A DNA stretch of 64,000 nt, from positions 7,443,852-7,507,851 of the forward strand of contig OX638136.1 in the NCBI GenBank assembly GCA_951804985.1, written 5' to 3'. A model generated the notes under the pieces. The model did no database searches and was not told where the DNA came from. It was given only the letters and a program-made list of their open reading frames with translations. Position numbers and translations under genes: made by a program. This DNA comes from Dryomyza anilis. Its lineage: Eukaryota > Arthropoda > Insecta > Diptera > Dryomyzidae. Shown here piece after piece: positions 31,679-42,726 of this stretch; within the stretch, counting starts at the first letter, position 1; the number at the start of each line of letters is the position of its first letter.

Positions 31679-32565
31679 CTAATTCTCACAACGTTGATCT
31701 AAAAATTCAAAAAATTCATTAATAGTTTGTTTTGAACTGGCTCGGCTCTTTTCAATCCATTTTCTTCGTGATTCGGGGTCTATCTTTGTTTGCAACCAAT
31801 AAATTATCCAACAATCGCGCTCACTTTGATTAATAGCTCCTAATCCTCTGATAACTTCGTCAGCACCATCAGAAATTTTGCGCAACCCGGCTGCATTTTC
31901 ATTTGCAGCAGATGGAAGTGACATAAATGTTTCAATAAAAGAGGTGACGATCACGCTGTAATGTAAGCAGAATCAGTGATTTGCATATGCTTAATCAGGT
32001 TTGCAGCATCATCCTTCAACAGTGACTTTAAATAATGAAATTTCTGCGTATTGGTTAGGCCTGGTTTTGAATCTATTGTGTTCGTGAATAAATCTCTGAA
32101 TGCTGGCCAATCTTTATAAACTCCAGTAAATGGTTGAATAATTATTTTTGGCAATTCATTATCTCGAACGTGTGTGGTAACAGGTGACTCTGAAAACCTC
32201 TGCAACAGTGTAGTTTGCTGTTCTGCTAATCTGGAAAAGGCATTAACTTGTGGCTCTTGCGAAGCTTCACGTGAAATAAGTTAACGTTTAAATTCAAAAA
32301 ACGTACCTTGAGCCATAACATATTTTTCCTCATAGGCAACAAGTTCTATTTCAGGGTCAACAAAACCTTCTGTGTCTTCAAATTCCAATAACTCCAGTGA
32401 GCACGCTTGAAATTCTTGCCATGCCGCTTATAACCTGTTTAGTCGCGCTTCAATTTGACCCAACGAGTAATCCTCTGGAGGGTTCTGTGCATATGTCAGC
32501 GTGCGTGTAATTGCGCCTTTTATTTGGCGGCTTTTTGACACTAACTTCTTCATATGATCCGACAT
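31679..32565 (-). pseudogene. gag: BEL/Pao gag
   Basis: Starts at ATG 32565-32563 (SDHMKKLVSKSRQIKGAITR). It reads through at least two in-frame stops (TAA near 32430 and near 32280) into the DUF1759 core: LPKIIIQPFTGVYKDWPAFR, LKSLLKDDAANLIKHMQI, then WIIYWLQTKIDPESRRKW after a frameshift at about 31950. A 207-bp tandem duplication (32462-32875) repeats the start codon region upstream. Confidence 0.8.
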
Positions 32566-32875
32566 GATCTTTATTCACCGTGGTTTATGTGCAGAACGTA
32601 CAAATGTTTCAAACAGGACGTTTTTTTTTTCACAAATAAAAAACCCAACGCACATAGGATTACCCTCCAACGAGTAATCCTCTGGAGGGTTCTGTGCATA
32701 TGTCAGCGTGCGTGTAATTGCGCCTTTTATTTGGCGGCTTTTTGACACTAACTTCTTCATATGATCCGACATGATCTTTATTCACCGTGGTTTATGTGCA
32801 GAACGTACAAATGTTTCAAACAGGACGTTTTTTTTTTCACAAATAAAAAACCCAACGCACATACGTTTCTGCAAA
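32462..32875. repeat. 207-bp tandem duplication over the gag start
   Basis: 'CAACGAGTAATCCTCTGGAG' occurs at 32461 and again at 32668, and the two units run in parallel to 'AAAAAACCCAACGCACATA'. The second unit lies upstream of gag on the minus strand and duplicates the initiation codon and first 33 codons. Confidence 0.9.
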
Positions 32876-33139
32876 TTACAAAGCTTCAGCGCGAAAGTAC
32901 AGAACGCTTCAACGCAGCGTCTACTTAACAACGCGCATTCGATTTATAACAAAAATACAAAACGCTTTAACGCAGTGTCTACTTAACAACGCACATTCGA
33001 CAACAACGTATACACGACGGCGACAACAACGCACACCCGCTTCTAGAATGTACAATAGCGTTAGCTTCAACGCGACGACGATACACAGTTTTAATGAAAA
33101 CCTTTTTTCACTTTTTCCAATCTTTAAGTTATATTTGCA

Positions 33140-33390
33140 CAGTGCCCTACGGAGCACCCAAATGCGCAGTTTTTCACAAACTTCAATGTGCGCAGTGTCC
33201 TACGGAGCACCCAATTGCGCAATGTTAATAAGGTCTTAAGTGCGCTGTGTCCTACGGAGCACCCAATTGCGCAGCAATCACAAACTTCAAAATGCGCAGT
33301 GTCCTACGGAGCACCCAATCGCGCTGCAATCACAAACTTCAATGTGAGCAGTATCCTACGGAGCACCCAATTGCGCAATGTTCACTTGTT
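33140..33390. repeat. Five-copy minisatellite in the BEL/Pao leader
   Basis: Five units of roughly 50 bp, each with the core 'CCTACGGAGCACCCAATTGCGC' (variants CCCAAAT, CCCAATC), spaced by 'CACAAACTTCAA'. They sit between the PBS and gag. A second pair of repeats, 'ACGCAGTGTCTACTTAACAACGC', lies at 32913 and 32973. The cores are dyad-rich (GCGCAGTG / AATTGCGC). Confidence 0.85.
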
Positions 33391-33415
33391 GTAGATTTAT
33401 ATTCTGTAACTTTTT

Positions 33416-33435
33416 CAATCCGTACCGAAGGACCA
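33416..33435 (-). other. BEL/Pao primer binding site
   Basis: On the minus strand TGGTCCTTCGGTACGGATTG begins five bases after the LTR end (TTCTCATCA-TAAAT-TGG). The TGGTCCTTCG core is common in insect BEL elements. Confidence 0.7.
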
Positions 33436-33440
33436 ATTTA

Positions 33441-34428
33441 TGATGAGAATAATAAACCAGTTGGGAAGGTTAGATCACATGGGAAATTTTAAAGTAGGTG
33501 TAATTATGATAGTTAGGATTATCAAAATTATAGTCGGTCTAAGCCGACTATAAATACCCTACACATATGTGTGGTTACCATTCAAAGTGATATATAGGTC
33601 ACCAGGGTATACGAATCCTGGAAATAACTACAAACATTCAATCGCTGAAGAATTTCCATTCATTTGATACCCATACTTACAAATAAGTAGGTGTACCGAA
33701 TTTCGATGTTTTTTTTGCGAACCACAAGTCTTTTCACCGGAAAACATTTTTATCATGTATTTGAGCATGATGTCAATATATATTTGACCAAAAAAGTTTA
33801 CCTAAGCACGTATACATAAAATTTGATCTTTATTTGTACATTTTATATGAGGTATTTGAACATAAGTGGTCGGCTCATAGGTCTAAATGGATCGATCTCG
33901 CCAATTTTTTCGCACATACAGCGTAGGTATATTAGTAATCTAAGTTATAAGTTTCATTTATCTAGCTCTTCAATTTTAAAAGTAGTAGGGATTTCAACAG
34001 ACAGACGGACAGACAGACAGACAGACGGGCAGACAGACGGACTGACGGACATCGCTAAATCGACTCAGGAGGTCATGCTGATCAAGAATATATATTCTTT
34101 TCCATACCGGAGATGCTTCCTTCTGGGTGTTACAAACGGCGTACCAAACTGAATATACCCTTTCACTCTTAGTGTAGGGTATAAAAATGTTAAATTTCGA
34201 TTTCGCTGGTTCAACGACCATTCTTTATTAATTCTTTTTAACGATTAACTACAATTTTGAATAATGACAAGTAACAAAAAAAACTGTCATTGAAAATAAT
34301 GTCAAAACAAAAAAATAAAATAATTTCAAAGCTATGTTTAATAAACAAAAGTATTTTTAAAAAATGTCAAAGCGATGTTACATATTTTATGGTTGCCATC
34401 CTTTCAGATGGAAGTGCAGTCATCAACA
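33441..34428 (-). repeat. BEL/Pao 5' LTR, interrupted
   Basis: 33441-33456 and 34187-34428 together equal the 262 bp 3' LTR. The 730 bases between them are a DINE-1-like insertion. Confidence 0.9.
33457..34186 (-). mobile_element. DINE-1/INE-1-like Helitron fragment
   Basis: Read on the minus strand from the right: TATACCCTACACTAAGAGTG, then CCCAGAAGGAAGCATCTCCG, then AAGAATATATATTCTTGATC, then a GTCTGTC/GTCCGTC tract. This is the same order as the start of the fly DINE-1/INE-1 consensus. The left end includes GTCGGTCTAAGCCGAC, a short hairpin shared with 54.5 and 59.7 kb. It is inserted in the LTR with a clean empty-site counterpart at 27180. Confidence 0.75.
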
Positions 34429-34433
34429 CTATG

Positions 34434-34790
34434 TAAAAATATGTAAAGTAAAGCCTTCAAAAAAAAAAAAAAAAAACATGTTCAAGCCTATATCTTTAAA
34501 ACTAAACAAAATATTTTCTCATGTAAGCACATTTTTTTTAGATCTCAATGTAAGGTTTCCATAAACAACAGAATTTTAAAAATCGGATAACTTTTGGATT
34601 TTTAAAATTTTTTCAAAGATTTTTCATGAAAATATTTTCAACTTTACTGATTTTTATCTCCATAACTATTAAATATACAAACTCCAATTTCAAAACTTAA
34701 GTTCTCTCTGTACAGCACTTTTTAAAATCGGTTGAGTGGTTCCGACAATACTGAATTGCACCCGATTTAAGAGCGTTTGGGCACACTGTG
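34434..34790. other. Right flank of the BEL/Pao insertion, no gene
   Basis: AT-rich, with an 18-base A run at 34458 and no supported frame. Confidence 0.45.
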
Positions 34791-34794
34791 CATC

Positions 34795-35330
34795 GTAATG
34801 AACACATATAGCCACATTAAACTGAAAAATAAATAATATATTATAATTACGGCAAATAAGACATTGATTACATAAGATGAACTGTTCTTGAAAAATGCTA
34901 TTATAGCACATCGTAAACATATGTTCAATAAGCCAGTAATAATAATTACTCATAAATCAGACAAGTAAAACAACCCATTTACAACACATAGTTAAAATAG
35001 TGCAGGACTATATAATAGCCATCATATAAAACCTATAACCAAATAGTATAAAACTTTATAAAAAATATTATATAAACTTTAAATAAGAAATCTTTAAAAA
35101 TATAATAATGAGAACATATAGCCACATTAAACTGAAAAATAAGTAATATATTATAATTAATGCAAATTAGACATTGATTACATAAGATGAACTATTTTAG
35201 TAAAATACTATTATAGCACATCGTAAACATATGTTCAATAAGCCAATTATAATAATTACTCATAAATCAGACAAGAAAAACCACCCAACCAACACAATGG
35301 TGCAGGACTATATAAAATCAATCAATCGCA
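34795..35330. repeat. Two tandem copies of a roughly 310-bp AT-rich unit
   Basis: 'GAACACATATAGCCACATTA' at about 34799 recurs at 35111, with parallel sequence through 'TTCAATAAGCCA...ATAATAATTACTCATAAATC'. A third, diverged start appears at about 35325 (GCATTAAACTGATAAATGAA) and leads into the next repeat. Confidence 0.8.
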
Positions 35331-35396
35331 TTAAACTGATAAATGAACAATATATTATAATTAAAACGTACTAAACATTAATTACAAAAGACATAT

Positions 35397-35556
35397 TAAT
35401 AATAATAATAGTTTGGCGCTATAGTTCTGTATAGAACTTCGGCCAAGCTCTTCTTCTGTTTCTATGAAAAGATGTTGTTGTTAGTCCCAGTCCAGGCTTG
35501 AACCGGGGACCTATCGGCTCGCAGTCCAACGCACTAACCACTTAGCTACCGCGGCA
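35397..35556 (-). mobile_element. SINE with internal deletion
   Basis: Has the tail, the first 45 bases of the body and the whole tRNA-like head, but lacks about 150 bases in between. Flanked by ACAAAAGACATATT and ACATAAGATATATT (12 of 14 identical), a plausible target duplication. The paralogue at 40.77 kb reads ACAAAAGATATATT once, with no SINE. Confidence 0.85.
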
Positions 35557-36442
35557 ACACATAAGATATATTATTCTAACAAAAAAAAAAAAGCTATCAC
35601 AAAATATCGCAACCATATGTTCAACAAGACAAAAAATAACAATTGATCATAAAACAGTAATAAAACTACAATCCGTTTATAATAACAAGCTTAGAATTAT
35701 ATTTAAATTTAACAACTTAAAAAATAAAACACAATAAACATCATTTAATAAACTTAACCAAAGTTAAAATCTATTTTATATATCTGATTGTAATAGATAT
35801 ATAGAAACCATGTTATCTAAACAGATTGTAACCTACCTTACCAAAAAGTCCTGTGCAAAGATGTTATCTTAGCACTACGTAATCCGTAAGAATAATTATT
35901 TAAGTAAACTTTCCGTTGTTTTAATAATGCATATGTTGAAATGTCTAACACCTTTTTAAGAACCCCTCAAACCCCAAGTATATTTATATCAATAAACTTT
36001 TTAAACATATTTTTATATAAATATATAAAAATATATAACAGACACCTATAAAAAAAATGTTTTTATATATAATAATCCGTAAAGGTATTTAACGTCATAT
36101 ATCATATAAATATAATACTAAGACGAGCCTCCCCAATAAACGTTTGCCAATGGAATCATCAGTTGGGATTTTGTTAAAAACTATAAAAAAATATGTATAT
36201 ATTATAATATAATAAAATACATGAAAAAACATTATAAATGCTCTAAAAAATGGGGATATGGTTATAAAATGAAATAATTTTAAATTATCCATATATAATA
36301 GCCAGGGAAAGTTTTTTTGGCACAAAATATAGTTAAAAATGGCAGGCAAAATGTCACGAAAAAACAGTAAAAATGGCACAAAAATAGACTAAAAATGCAA
36401 AAAATGTCAAAAAGGCATAAAATAATAAAAGTTTAAAAATAT

Positions 36443-37814
36443 TTATTTAAATCCATATTGGTTGCATAGCACAATCATATGTTTTTTCAAGTTGTCAAAA
36501 TTAAATGACCTTCTATTGTCACATAAAATAGTTGAATAAATGGAAAATACTCGTTCGACATCAACAGATGTAACTGGAGCAAATTTGATGGCGAGTAATT
36601 CAGATGGGGATAATGTTTCAATATATGAATCCGTTTCATTATTATTTAAATACATATTGTTTTTTATTTTGGTCAAAGTTTGTAGACCAAAATTTCGATT
36701 GAAAACTTTATTAAAATTTTCAATGAATTCTTCAATGAATTAATATATTTTCTCTTTAACACGGTCTAATACTTCCAAACTATCCTTTATTGGAAGCCCT
36801 TTTGTTTCCAATTTATTGATGCTTGAACAAATGCATTCAAAATGGTTTATTATATAAATTAAATCAGATTTTATTGTAGTTAAACATATCCATATTAAAA
36901 ACATAGCATGAGATTGAAATGATAAACTTGCCTTAAGAAATACTGCTTTGCAATTTGCAATAAGAGAATTTACATCTTCAAAATGTAATCGTATAAAATC
37001 TGCTAATCTATGCAATCCATGGGCGAGACATGTGATGTTTAGCATCTTTGAAAATAATATTTTAAGCGATCGAACCGCAGATACCATATATAGAGCTGCG
37101 TCAGTTAAAACTAGGAATACTTTTTCGTACTTAATGCCTGTTAAAAATAATAAAGGAATATATATAAAAGCAAATTCATAAAATACAAAAAATTAAACTT
37201 ACCATTTGGCCACAATATTTGCAAAGAATTTGTGAAAAAGCTGCCATCGAACTGGCATTAGCTCAATGTGAGCAAGGTTTAAAAGATATGAATTCCCTTT
37301 TTCCTCTTCTTCAAATAATCCAAATACAAAATTGGCGACTAATCGTTGTTCGCAGTCGGTGGTTTCATCCAATGACACCCAAATCCAAATGTTCTGCTTT
37401 TATTTGGAGGTTCTTAATATACTTTTCATATACTGTTGGCAAGTATTTTGTCAGCAATACTGTCTTACTGGGTACAGGTTTCTTAGTATATGTCTCCAAA
37501 AAATCCTTTACGACTGGATTATTAATTTTGTAAAGCGGAATATTTGCTGGTAGAAAAGTATTGCACAAATCCAAATTATATGGATTTACTTCTCTTGGTA
37601 AATTAGTTAACAAAGATTGTGCTGGACGCGAATCATTTTTTCTGTTTGCGATTTGTGTTTTAATGAATTTAAATGCTGTTCAACATTATACACTTTATGT
37701 TTATTGATTGTACAATTGCACACAGTACAATAAAGCACTGATTTATCCGCTCAATATTTTCGGATACTTTTTGATCATTCGAGCATTAAAATCATTTACA
37801 GACTCTTTGGGCAT
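36443..37814 (-). pseudogene. hAT transposase
   Basis: Starts at ATG 37814-37812 (PKESVNDFNARMIKKYPKIL), then stops appear in what should be the zinc-finger region. 37613-37365 gives REVNPYNLDLCNTFLPANIP and FLETYTKKPVPSKTVLLTKY; next, WVSLDETTD holds the first catalytic Asp. A GT...AG intron (about 37203-37144) precedes KYEKVFLVLTDAALYMVSAV. 37087-36740 gives CLAHGLHRLADFIRLHFEDV. The C-terminal dimerisation block at 36676-36443 is FAPVTSVDVERVFSIYSTIL. Several stops and frameshifts; not functional as it stands. Confidence 0.85.
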
Positions 37815-38059
37815 TTTAATTCTTTATTAAAACACGAAATAAACAAATTGATACTTCAAGACTTAAGCTTTTCTGCGTGAACAATTTTTTCTTTGCACAA
37901 ATTTAACGTTATTTTATTGACTACTAGATCCAAAGCAAACAAATTCAAAATTTTCACAAATTTAATAACATACAAAAATAAGTACGCCAGAAAAGGACGT
38001 ACATATTGTTCGAAAAGATGTAATTTGCCGCATAGTGCAAGCAATCAACAATAATTAAT

Positions 38060-38480
38060 GAGACGCAATAAAATTCAGCGCACTAAGCATGTGTTATAAA
38101 GAGACGGAAGATCAGATCATTCAGCGCACTGAGATAGTGTGTGAGAAAGAGATGGAAGATCAGCGCATTAAAACACATGAGTGCGAATGAGATGCCAATA
38201 GCATGCGTCATTCACGAAATGATTAGAAGGTTCTCGAAACAAGTCGAAGCTTGTCGAACTGATGCATGCTGTATAAAAGGGAGCCGCATCAGAGTTACTT
38301 CACTTCAGTTGTGATTTATAAGTGAACTAGTGCGTCTCGTGAGTGAACTTTGTAAAGATAAATTGTAGTAATTCAGCAGTTGATATAATTGATTATTCTT
38401 TAAGTTGTTATTTAAATAAATACAGTTAATTAATACTAGTTAAAACCAATTATAAGTGCGTTTTTATTTTGTACACAATC
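38060..38480 (+). promoter_or_regulatory. Solo-LTR-like segment with TATA box, Inr and polyA signal
   Basis: TATAAAAG at 38272-38279 and TCAGTT (the arthropod Inr) at 38305-38310 are properly spaced on the plus strand. AATAAA follows at about 38418. Upstream are two copies of 'GGAAGATCAG...CAGCGCA' spaced about 45 bp. It lies inside the hAT and points away from the transposase, so an LTR insertion is the likely source. I could not fix its ends. Confidence 0.4.
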
Positions 38481-38730
38481 CAGCGATACGAACTCGTAGA
38501 ACAGTTTTCCGTAGACGGAATTATCGTAACAATATCTTTTTTTTTTAACCGAGAAATTCGAAAACAATATTTAAAAGAAAGGTATTGCCAGAGTGTAAAA
38601 AAGGCATTTTTTGGCAAAATAGATCAAAATAGGCAAATTAACAAAAAAAATCGAAAAATTGACAAAAATGGTATTTTTTGGCAAAAGCCAAAAAAAACTT
38701 GCCCTGATAATAGCATACAAATGAGTAAAA

Positions 38731-39347
38731 TAGAGGTAAGTACCTAACCCCATCACACCCTTGTGAACTATAATACATAATGTTAATAATGAACATATAT
38801 GTAATATTCCATTATTTCAAAAACATAATAAATTATTTTAATTAACAGAGCTTTAATTATCACATGCCAAAACATTCACATTTATTAATTAATTCTAACG
38901 TAAACAATTAACCAATTACATAATAACTGGTAAAACAAATTGATAACAAGAGAATTTTAATAAATATTATTAAATAATTATTCAAAACCAAGATGGAGAA
39001 TTATAAAAAAAAAACTTATTAAGCATATATGTCAATATATGAAGAAATATAAAAATATATATACAAAATTACATACCCATTTTGATACACTCTCAATGAT
39101 TATGTTGATCTAATATTAATGTAACCACAATAATATAAATTAATAAAATCAGATGAATTTTTTAATAAAAACTACAACCAAAAACACAGAATATACAATA
39201 ATATCAAGGGAAACTAGACATGAATAAATTTTTTTTTTAATAAAATCTATAACCAAAAAACACAGAATATAACATAATTAATATCATGGGAAACTAGACA
39301 CGAATAAAAAAATGTTGTATTCTTAAAAATATTCAATACGTTAACTA
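38731..39347. other. AT-rich spacer, no gene
   Basis: Contains a short direct repeat 'TCAAGGGAAACTAGACATGAATAAA' class sequence at about 39205 and 39285 (units of about 80 bp). Nothing coding. Confidence 0.5.
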
Positions 39348-40030
39348 CAGCATATGGAAACATACATATATATTTTTAAATATGCATAGGTCACATTAAC
39401 TTGATTTCGGGAATAAAATAATATAAAATGGTATCAGTATGGGCGAAAAATCCATCTAGTCATCAAACATTCGTATATTAACTACAAGTACAGAGTAAGT
39501 ACAATCATCTATGAATAGAATGTAACATATAATTCAAAATTCCATTCATGTTATATATTCTACAGTACACAATAAAAATATAACTACAAACATATAATAT
39601 CACTACATGTGTTAAAAAAACATTTACAAGTAAATCATATTTCCAAAAAAGATACACATATTAAAATATATGTATAAAATACATTTATTAACGTAAAATA
39701 ACAAAATATACCGTCAAAATAAACAATTTTTAATCAAAAATAAAAATATGAAGAAAAATAGTACAAAATAAAAAACAAATGCTACCAAATGTAAAAGAAA
39801 CCTGTAAATATTTTAAACCACTCATTGTATTAAAAAATATTTACTTTCATTTAATTTATGTAGAATAATTAATAACTGTAATAACTATTTTTAAATGTAA
39901 CATGAAAAGTTAGTAATAATATAAAATTCAAAATAAAAATATATACCAAAACCTATTTTGTTTTATTTGATTAAATAATTATTAAAAATACAACATTTTT
40001 TAATATATTTAAAGGATGGGTCCAACTTTA
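39348..40030. repeat. AT-rich dispersed repeat E, copy 1
   Basis: Nearly identical to 47308-47999, from 'ATATGGAAAC' through 'GGATGGGTCC...ACTTTATTG'. Contains 'ATCAGTATGGGC', also present in the 22.9 and 25.4 kb units. No gene. Confidence 0.85.
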
Positions 40031-40719
40031 TTGAATGATCATTAAGAGATTATAATATATTATAATGCCAAGCCAACAGATATAAAAGCAGATAAATTAG
40101 CCAACATATAAACATAACATCAACAAATTACTGAAAACTTAGGGAATTGAGGTAACGTCCTCATAAAATGAGTTAAATAACCAAGAAATAATGTAATTAC
40201 GACAATATAACATATAACAACTAGAAATACCTATATATAAACATACATACTCACATATATACTATACATATATCTCCATATATACATATACATATATGCA
40301 TATGCAAATACATACCTATACACATAAATACACAATAAATACATATGACAATATACATCTATACTACAATGTGTAATAATGTCAAAATGTATATATAAAT
40401 TGAAACATGGGTTTATACATAAAGTAGAATTTGATCCCAATTCAAATATATATATACGACATAAGGGTATAACAAACACAAGAATATAATAAAATCCATA
40501 ATGAAAAAAGACAAGATACTTATCATAGAAAATAATCCCCAAAAAATATGGATACAATTATGTAATAACATAAAGGGATGGGCCGCCCTTACCACATCAT
40601 CAATTTATTGGAACACTTCATATCTATGAAGTGTCTATCCTACCTACGCAGTATTGCTATAATCTAAACAAGCCTCAAAAGAAACTTGCATTAAAACATT
40701 ATAAAATTAATACAGTCCC
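40031..40719. other. AT-rich spacer, no gene
   Basis: Simple AT-rich DNA with a short perfect hairpin ACTTCATA-TC-TATGAAGT near 40615-40632. Nothing else supported. Confidence 0.45.
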
Positions 40720-41531
40720 ATTAAACTGATCAATGAACAATATATTATAATTAAAACGAACTAAACATTAATTACAAAAGATATATTATTCTAGCAAAAA
40801 AATGCTATCACAAAATATCGCAACCATATTTTCAACAAGCCAAAAATAACAATTGATCATAAAACAGTAAGAAAACTACAATCCGTTTATAATAACAAGG
40901 TTAAAATTATATTTATATTTAACAACTTAAAAAATTAAACACAATAAACATTATTTAATAAACTTTACCAAAGTTAAAATCTATTTTAAATATCTGATGT
41001 TAATAGATATATATAGAAACCATGTTATCTAAACAGATTGTAACCTACCTAAGCAAAAATAAAATCAAAAAATCATGTGGTCCTAAAGTCCTGTGCAAAG
41101 ATGTTATCTTAGCATTACGTAATCCGTAAGAATAATTATTTAAGTAAAGTGTCCTTTTTTTAATAATGCATATGTTGAATTGCCTAACACCTTATTAAGA
41201 ACCCTTCAAACCCCAAGTATATTTATATCAAAAAACTTTTTAAACATATTTTTATATAAATATATAAAAATATATAACAGACACCTATACAAAAAAATGT
41301 TTTTATATATAATAATCTGTAAAGGTATTTAACGTCATATATCATATAAATATAATACTATAAACGTTTATCATCCATTGCCAATGGAATCATCAGTTGG
41401 GATTTTGTTTAAAACTAAGGACAAATATGTATATATTATAATATAATAAAATACATGAAAAAACATTATAAATACTCTAAAAAATTAGATAATTTTAAAT
41501 TATCCATATATAATAGCATACAAATGAGTAT
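40720..41531. repeat. AT-rich dispersed repeat, copy 2 (empty-site paralogue)
   Basis: Matches 35330-36302 plus 38707-38725. It lacks the SINE and hAT found in copy 1 and is cut at 41531 by the LTR of the next element. Confidence 0.85.
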
Positions 41532-41786
41532 TGTAGCGAACGCGTTGCGTCACAATGAAAGATTATATTTCAAAAAAAAGAAAACTATTTATTTATTTTA
41601 ATTTGAGATGTGTGCTCAAAGCTCTGATTCGTACACGAATGAATTAATTTAAAATATTTTCACAATCAACATATTATTAACTAAACAATTAATAAAAAGT
41701 AATTTAATTTAACATTTTTAATACAAACAGGTATTTTAGTTAAAAGTATATAATTTAAATAAACGTATTTATAACTGCTCGTTACA
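41532..41786 (-). repeat. 3' LTR of the gypsy-like element
   Basis: 255 bp, preceded on the minus strand by the purine tract at about 41787-41802. Confidence 0.9.
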
Positions 41787-41799
41787 TTCTCCCCCTCTG

Positions 41800-42300
41800 C
41801 TACAAAAGTCGACCCGATAAAGTAGCAGAAACATGAATATGACTTTCTCCCCCTCTGCTGCATATATCGTCCACGATGGTGTAGCAGTATAACGTTAAGT
41901 CTGACGTAAGGAAGGTTTCCAATAAAGTATCTGGATTTCTCACAACAACGTAATAGGTAAAGCCTTTCTTTGCAACAACAACGTATAGGTCCATCTCGAC
42001 GAGGTACAAATTTTGATGTTAATCCTTTATATTTTGAACTTTGAAGCTGTAACGCATCTACCATGCGACATATATGTGATTTTAAACCGAACCGCCAGTT
42101 AAGCGATTGATGATTCATTGGAACTGAAGTCGCTGAACCTTTGTTATATCCACAGAATTTTTGAACTAACCAAACTGCTAATGCTTCTTTATTTGTGTGG
42201 AGTGGTTCCTTTTAGCTGATAATAATAATCGGCCCACGTACTCTAATATATCTTCTGTCATTTTCTCCCCCTAAAGGAGAACAGCTCCAATAGCATAGTT
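41800..42300 (-). pseudogene. pol: RNase H scrap and integrase C-terminus
   Basis: From the right: LQIVLKTDSSNYAIGAVLL, which is an RNase H strand with its catalytic Asp. It breaks up near 42215-42120. Then come FGLKSHICRMVDALQLQ and a chromodomain/GPY-like end, FVPRRDGP then VVVAKKGFTYYVVVRNPDTL. The catalytic integrase core is absent, so a deletion joins the RNase H and integrase ends. Confidence 0.55.
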
Positions 42301-42404
42301 GCTCGAATCCGTTTTTAACACAATTTGTAAATTTTCATCTACTTGGTGTAGAATTAGAGGTGAAATTAGTAATATAAATGAGGTATCTTCTATTTTGGCC
42401 CATT

Positions 42405-42690
42405 TCCAAAAAACTGCTTGGTGATACCAAAGATTTGTTTGGTAATTCCATAGAAGTGCTGGGTAAATTAAAATCTTGCTTGGTGTTCCCAAAGATTTGC
42501 TTGGCGATTCCAAAGACTTTCTTGGTGATTCCAAATACTTTCTTGGTGATTCCAAAGATTTTCTTGGTGATTCCAAAGACGTGCTTGGTGATTCCAAATA
42601 CTTTCTTGGTGATTCCAAATACTTTCTTGGTGTTTCCAAAAACTTGCTTGGTGATTCCATAGACTTGCTTGGTGATTCAAAAATGTTCAA
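42405..42690 (-). repeat. 21-bp minisatellite, about 13 units, coding heptad repeats
   Basis: Units of 'CTTGGTGATTCCAAAGACTTT' type (plus strand). On the minus strand each gives seven residues such as ESPRKYL or ESPSKSL. Because 21 is a multiple of three, all frames on both strands stay open across it. It lies between the protease and RNase H remnants, in frame with the latter, where RT should be. Confidence 0.92.
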
Positions 42691-42726
42691 ATGAGTACCT
42701 TCATTGCGATTTAATTTAATCCTCAT

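Larger units (their letters stand above)
27165..34428 (-). mobile_element. BEL/Pao LTR retrotransposon
   Basis: Minus-strand element with LTRs at 33441-34428 (5', interrupted by an insertion) and 27165-27426 (3', 262 bp). LTRs read TGTTGATGACTGC ... TTCTCATCA on the minus strand. A perfect 5-bp target duplication CTATG lies at 27160-27164 and 34429-34433. The PBS sits five bases from the LTR. Gene order gag, protease, RT, RNase H, integrase with Pao-type domains. Coding regions carry several frameshifts and stops, so the copy is dead. Its age is greater than that of the 1005-10707 element. Confidence 0.93.
36303..38706 (-). mobile_element. hAT transposon with perfect 8-bp target duplication
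   Basis: Terminal inverted repeats CAGGGAAAGTTTTTTTGGC at the left and, read inward, CAGGGCAAGTTTTTTTTGGC at the right. Target duplication ATAATAGC at 36295-36302 and 38707-38714. The empty site occurs at about 41512-41519 in the paralogous repeat. Subterminal regions are rich in AAAAATGGCA / TTTTTTGGCAAAA motifs. It contains a transposase on the minus strand and, at about 38.06-38.48 kb, what looks like a solo LTR. 2.4 kb. Confidence 0.93.
35330..38730. repeat. AT-rich dispersed repeat, copy 1, carrying a SINE and a hAT
   Basis: 35330-36302 continued at 38707-38730 is nearly identical to 40720-41531. The difference is two insertions that this copy has and the other lacks: the SINE at 35397-35556 and the hAT at 36303-38706. 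The unit holds no gene I recognise. Shared landmarks: TTCAACAAG(A/C)CAAAAATAACA, CCTGTGCAAAGATGTTATCT, CCAATGGAATCATCAGTTGG. Confidence 0.85.

Noticed and set aside
33140..33390. CRISPR-like array of regularly spaced repeats
   Set aside because: Eukaryotic context, units in the leader of a BEL element, spacers near-identical to each other; a minisatellite.
42378..42694. Plus-strand frames of 70-94 codons (GDSKDFL and VIPNTFL repeats)
   Set aside because: The 21-bp repeat keeps every frame open; only the minus-strand frame is continuous with element coding sequence.
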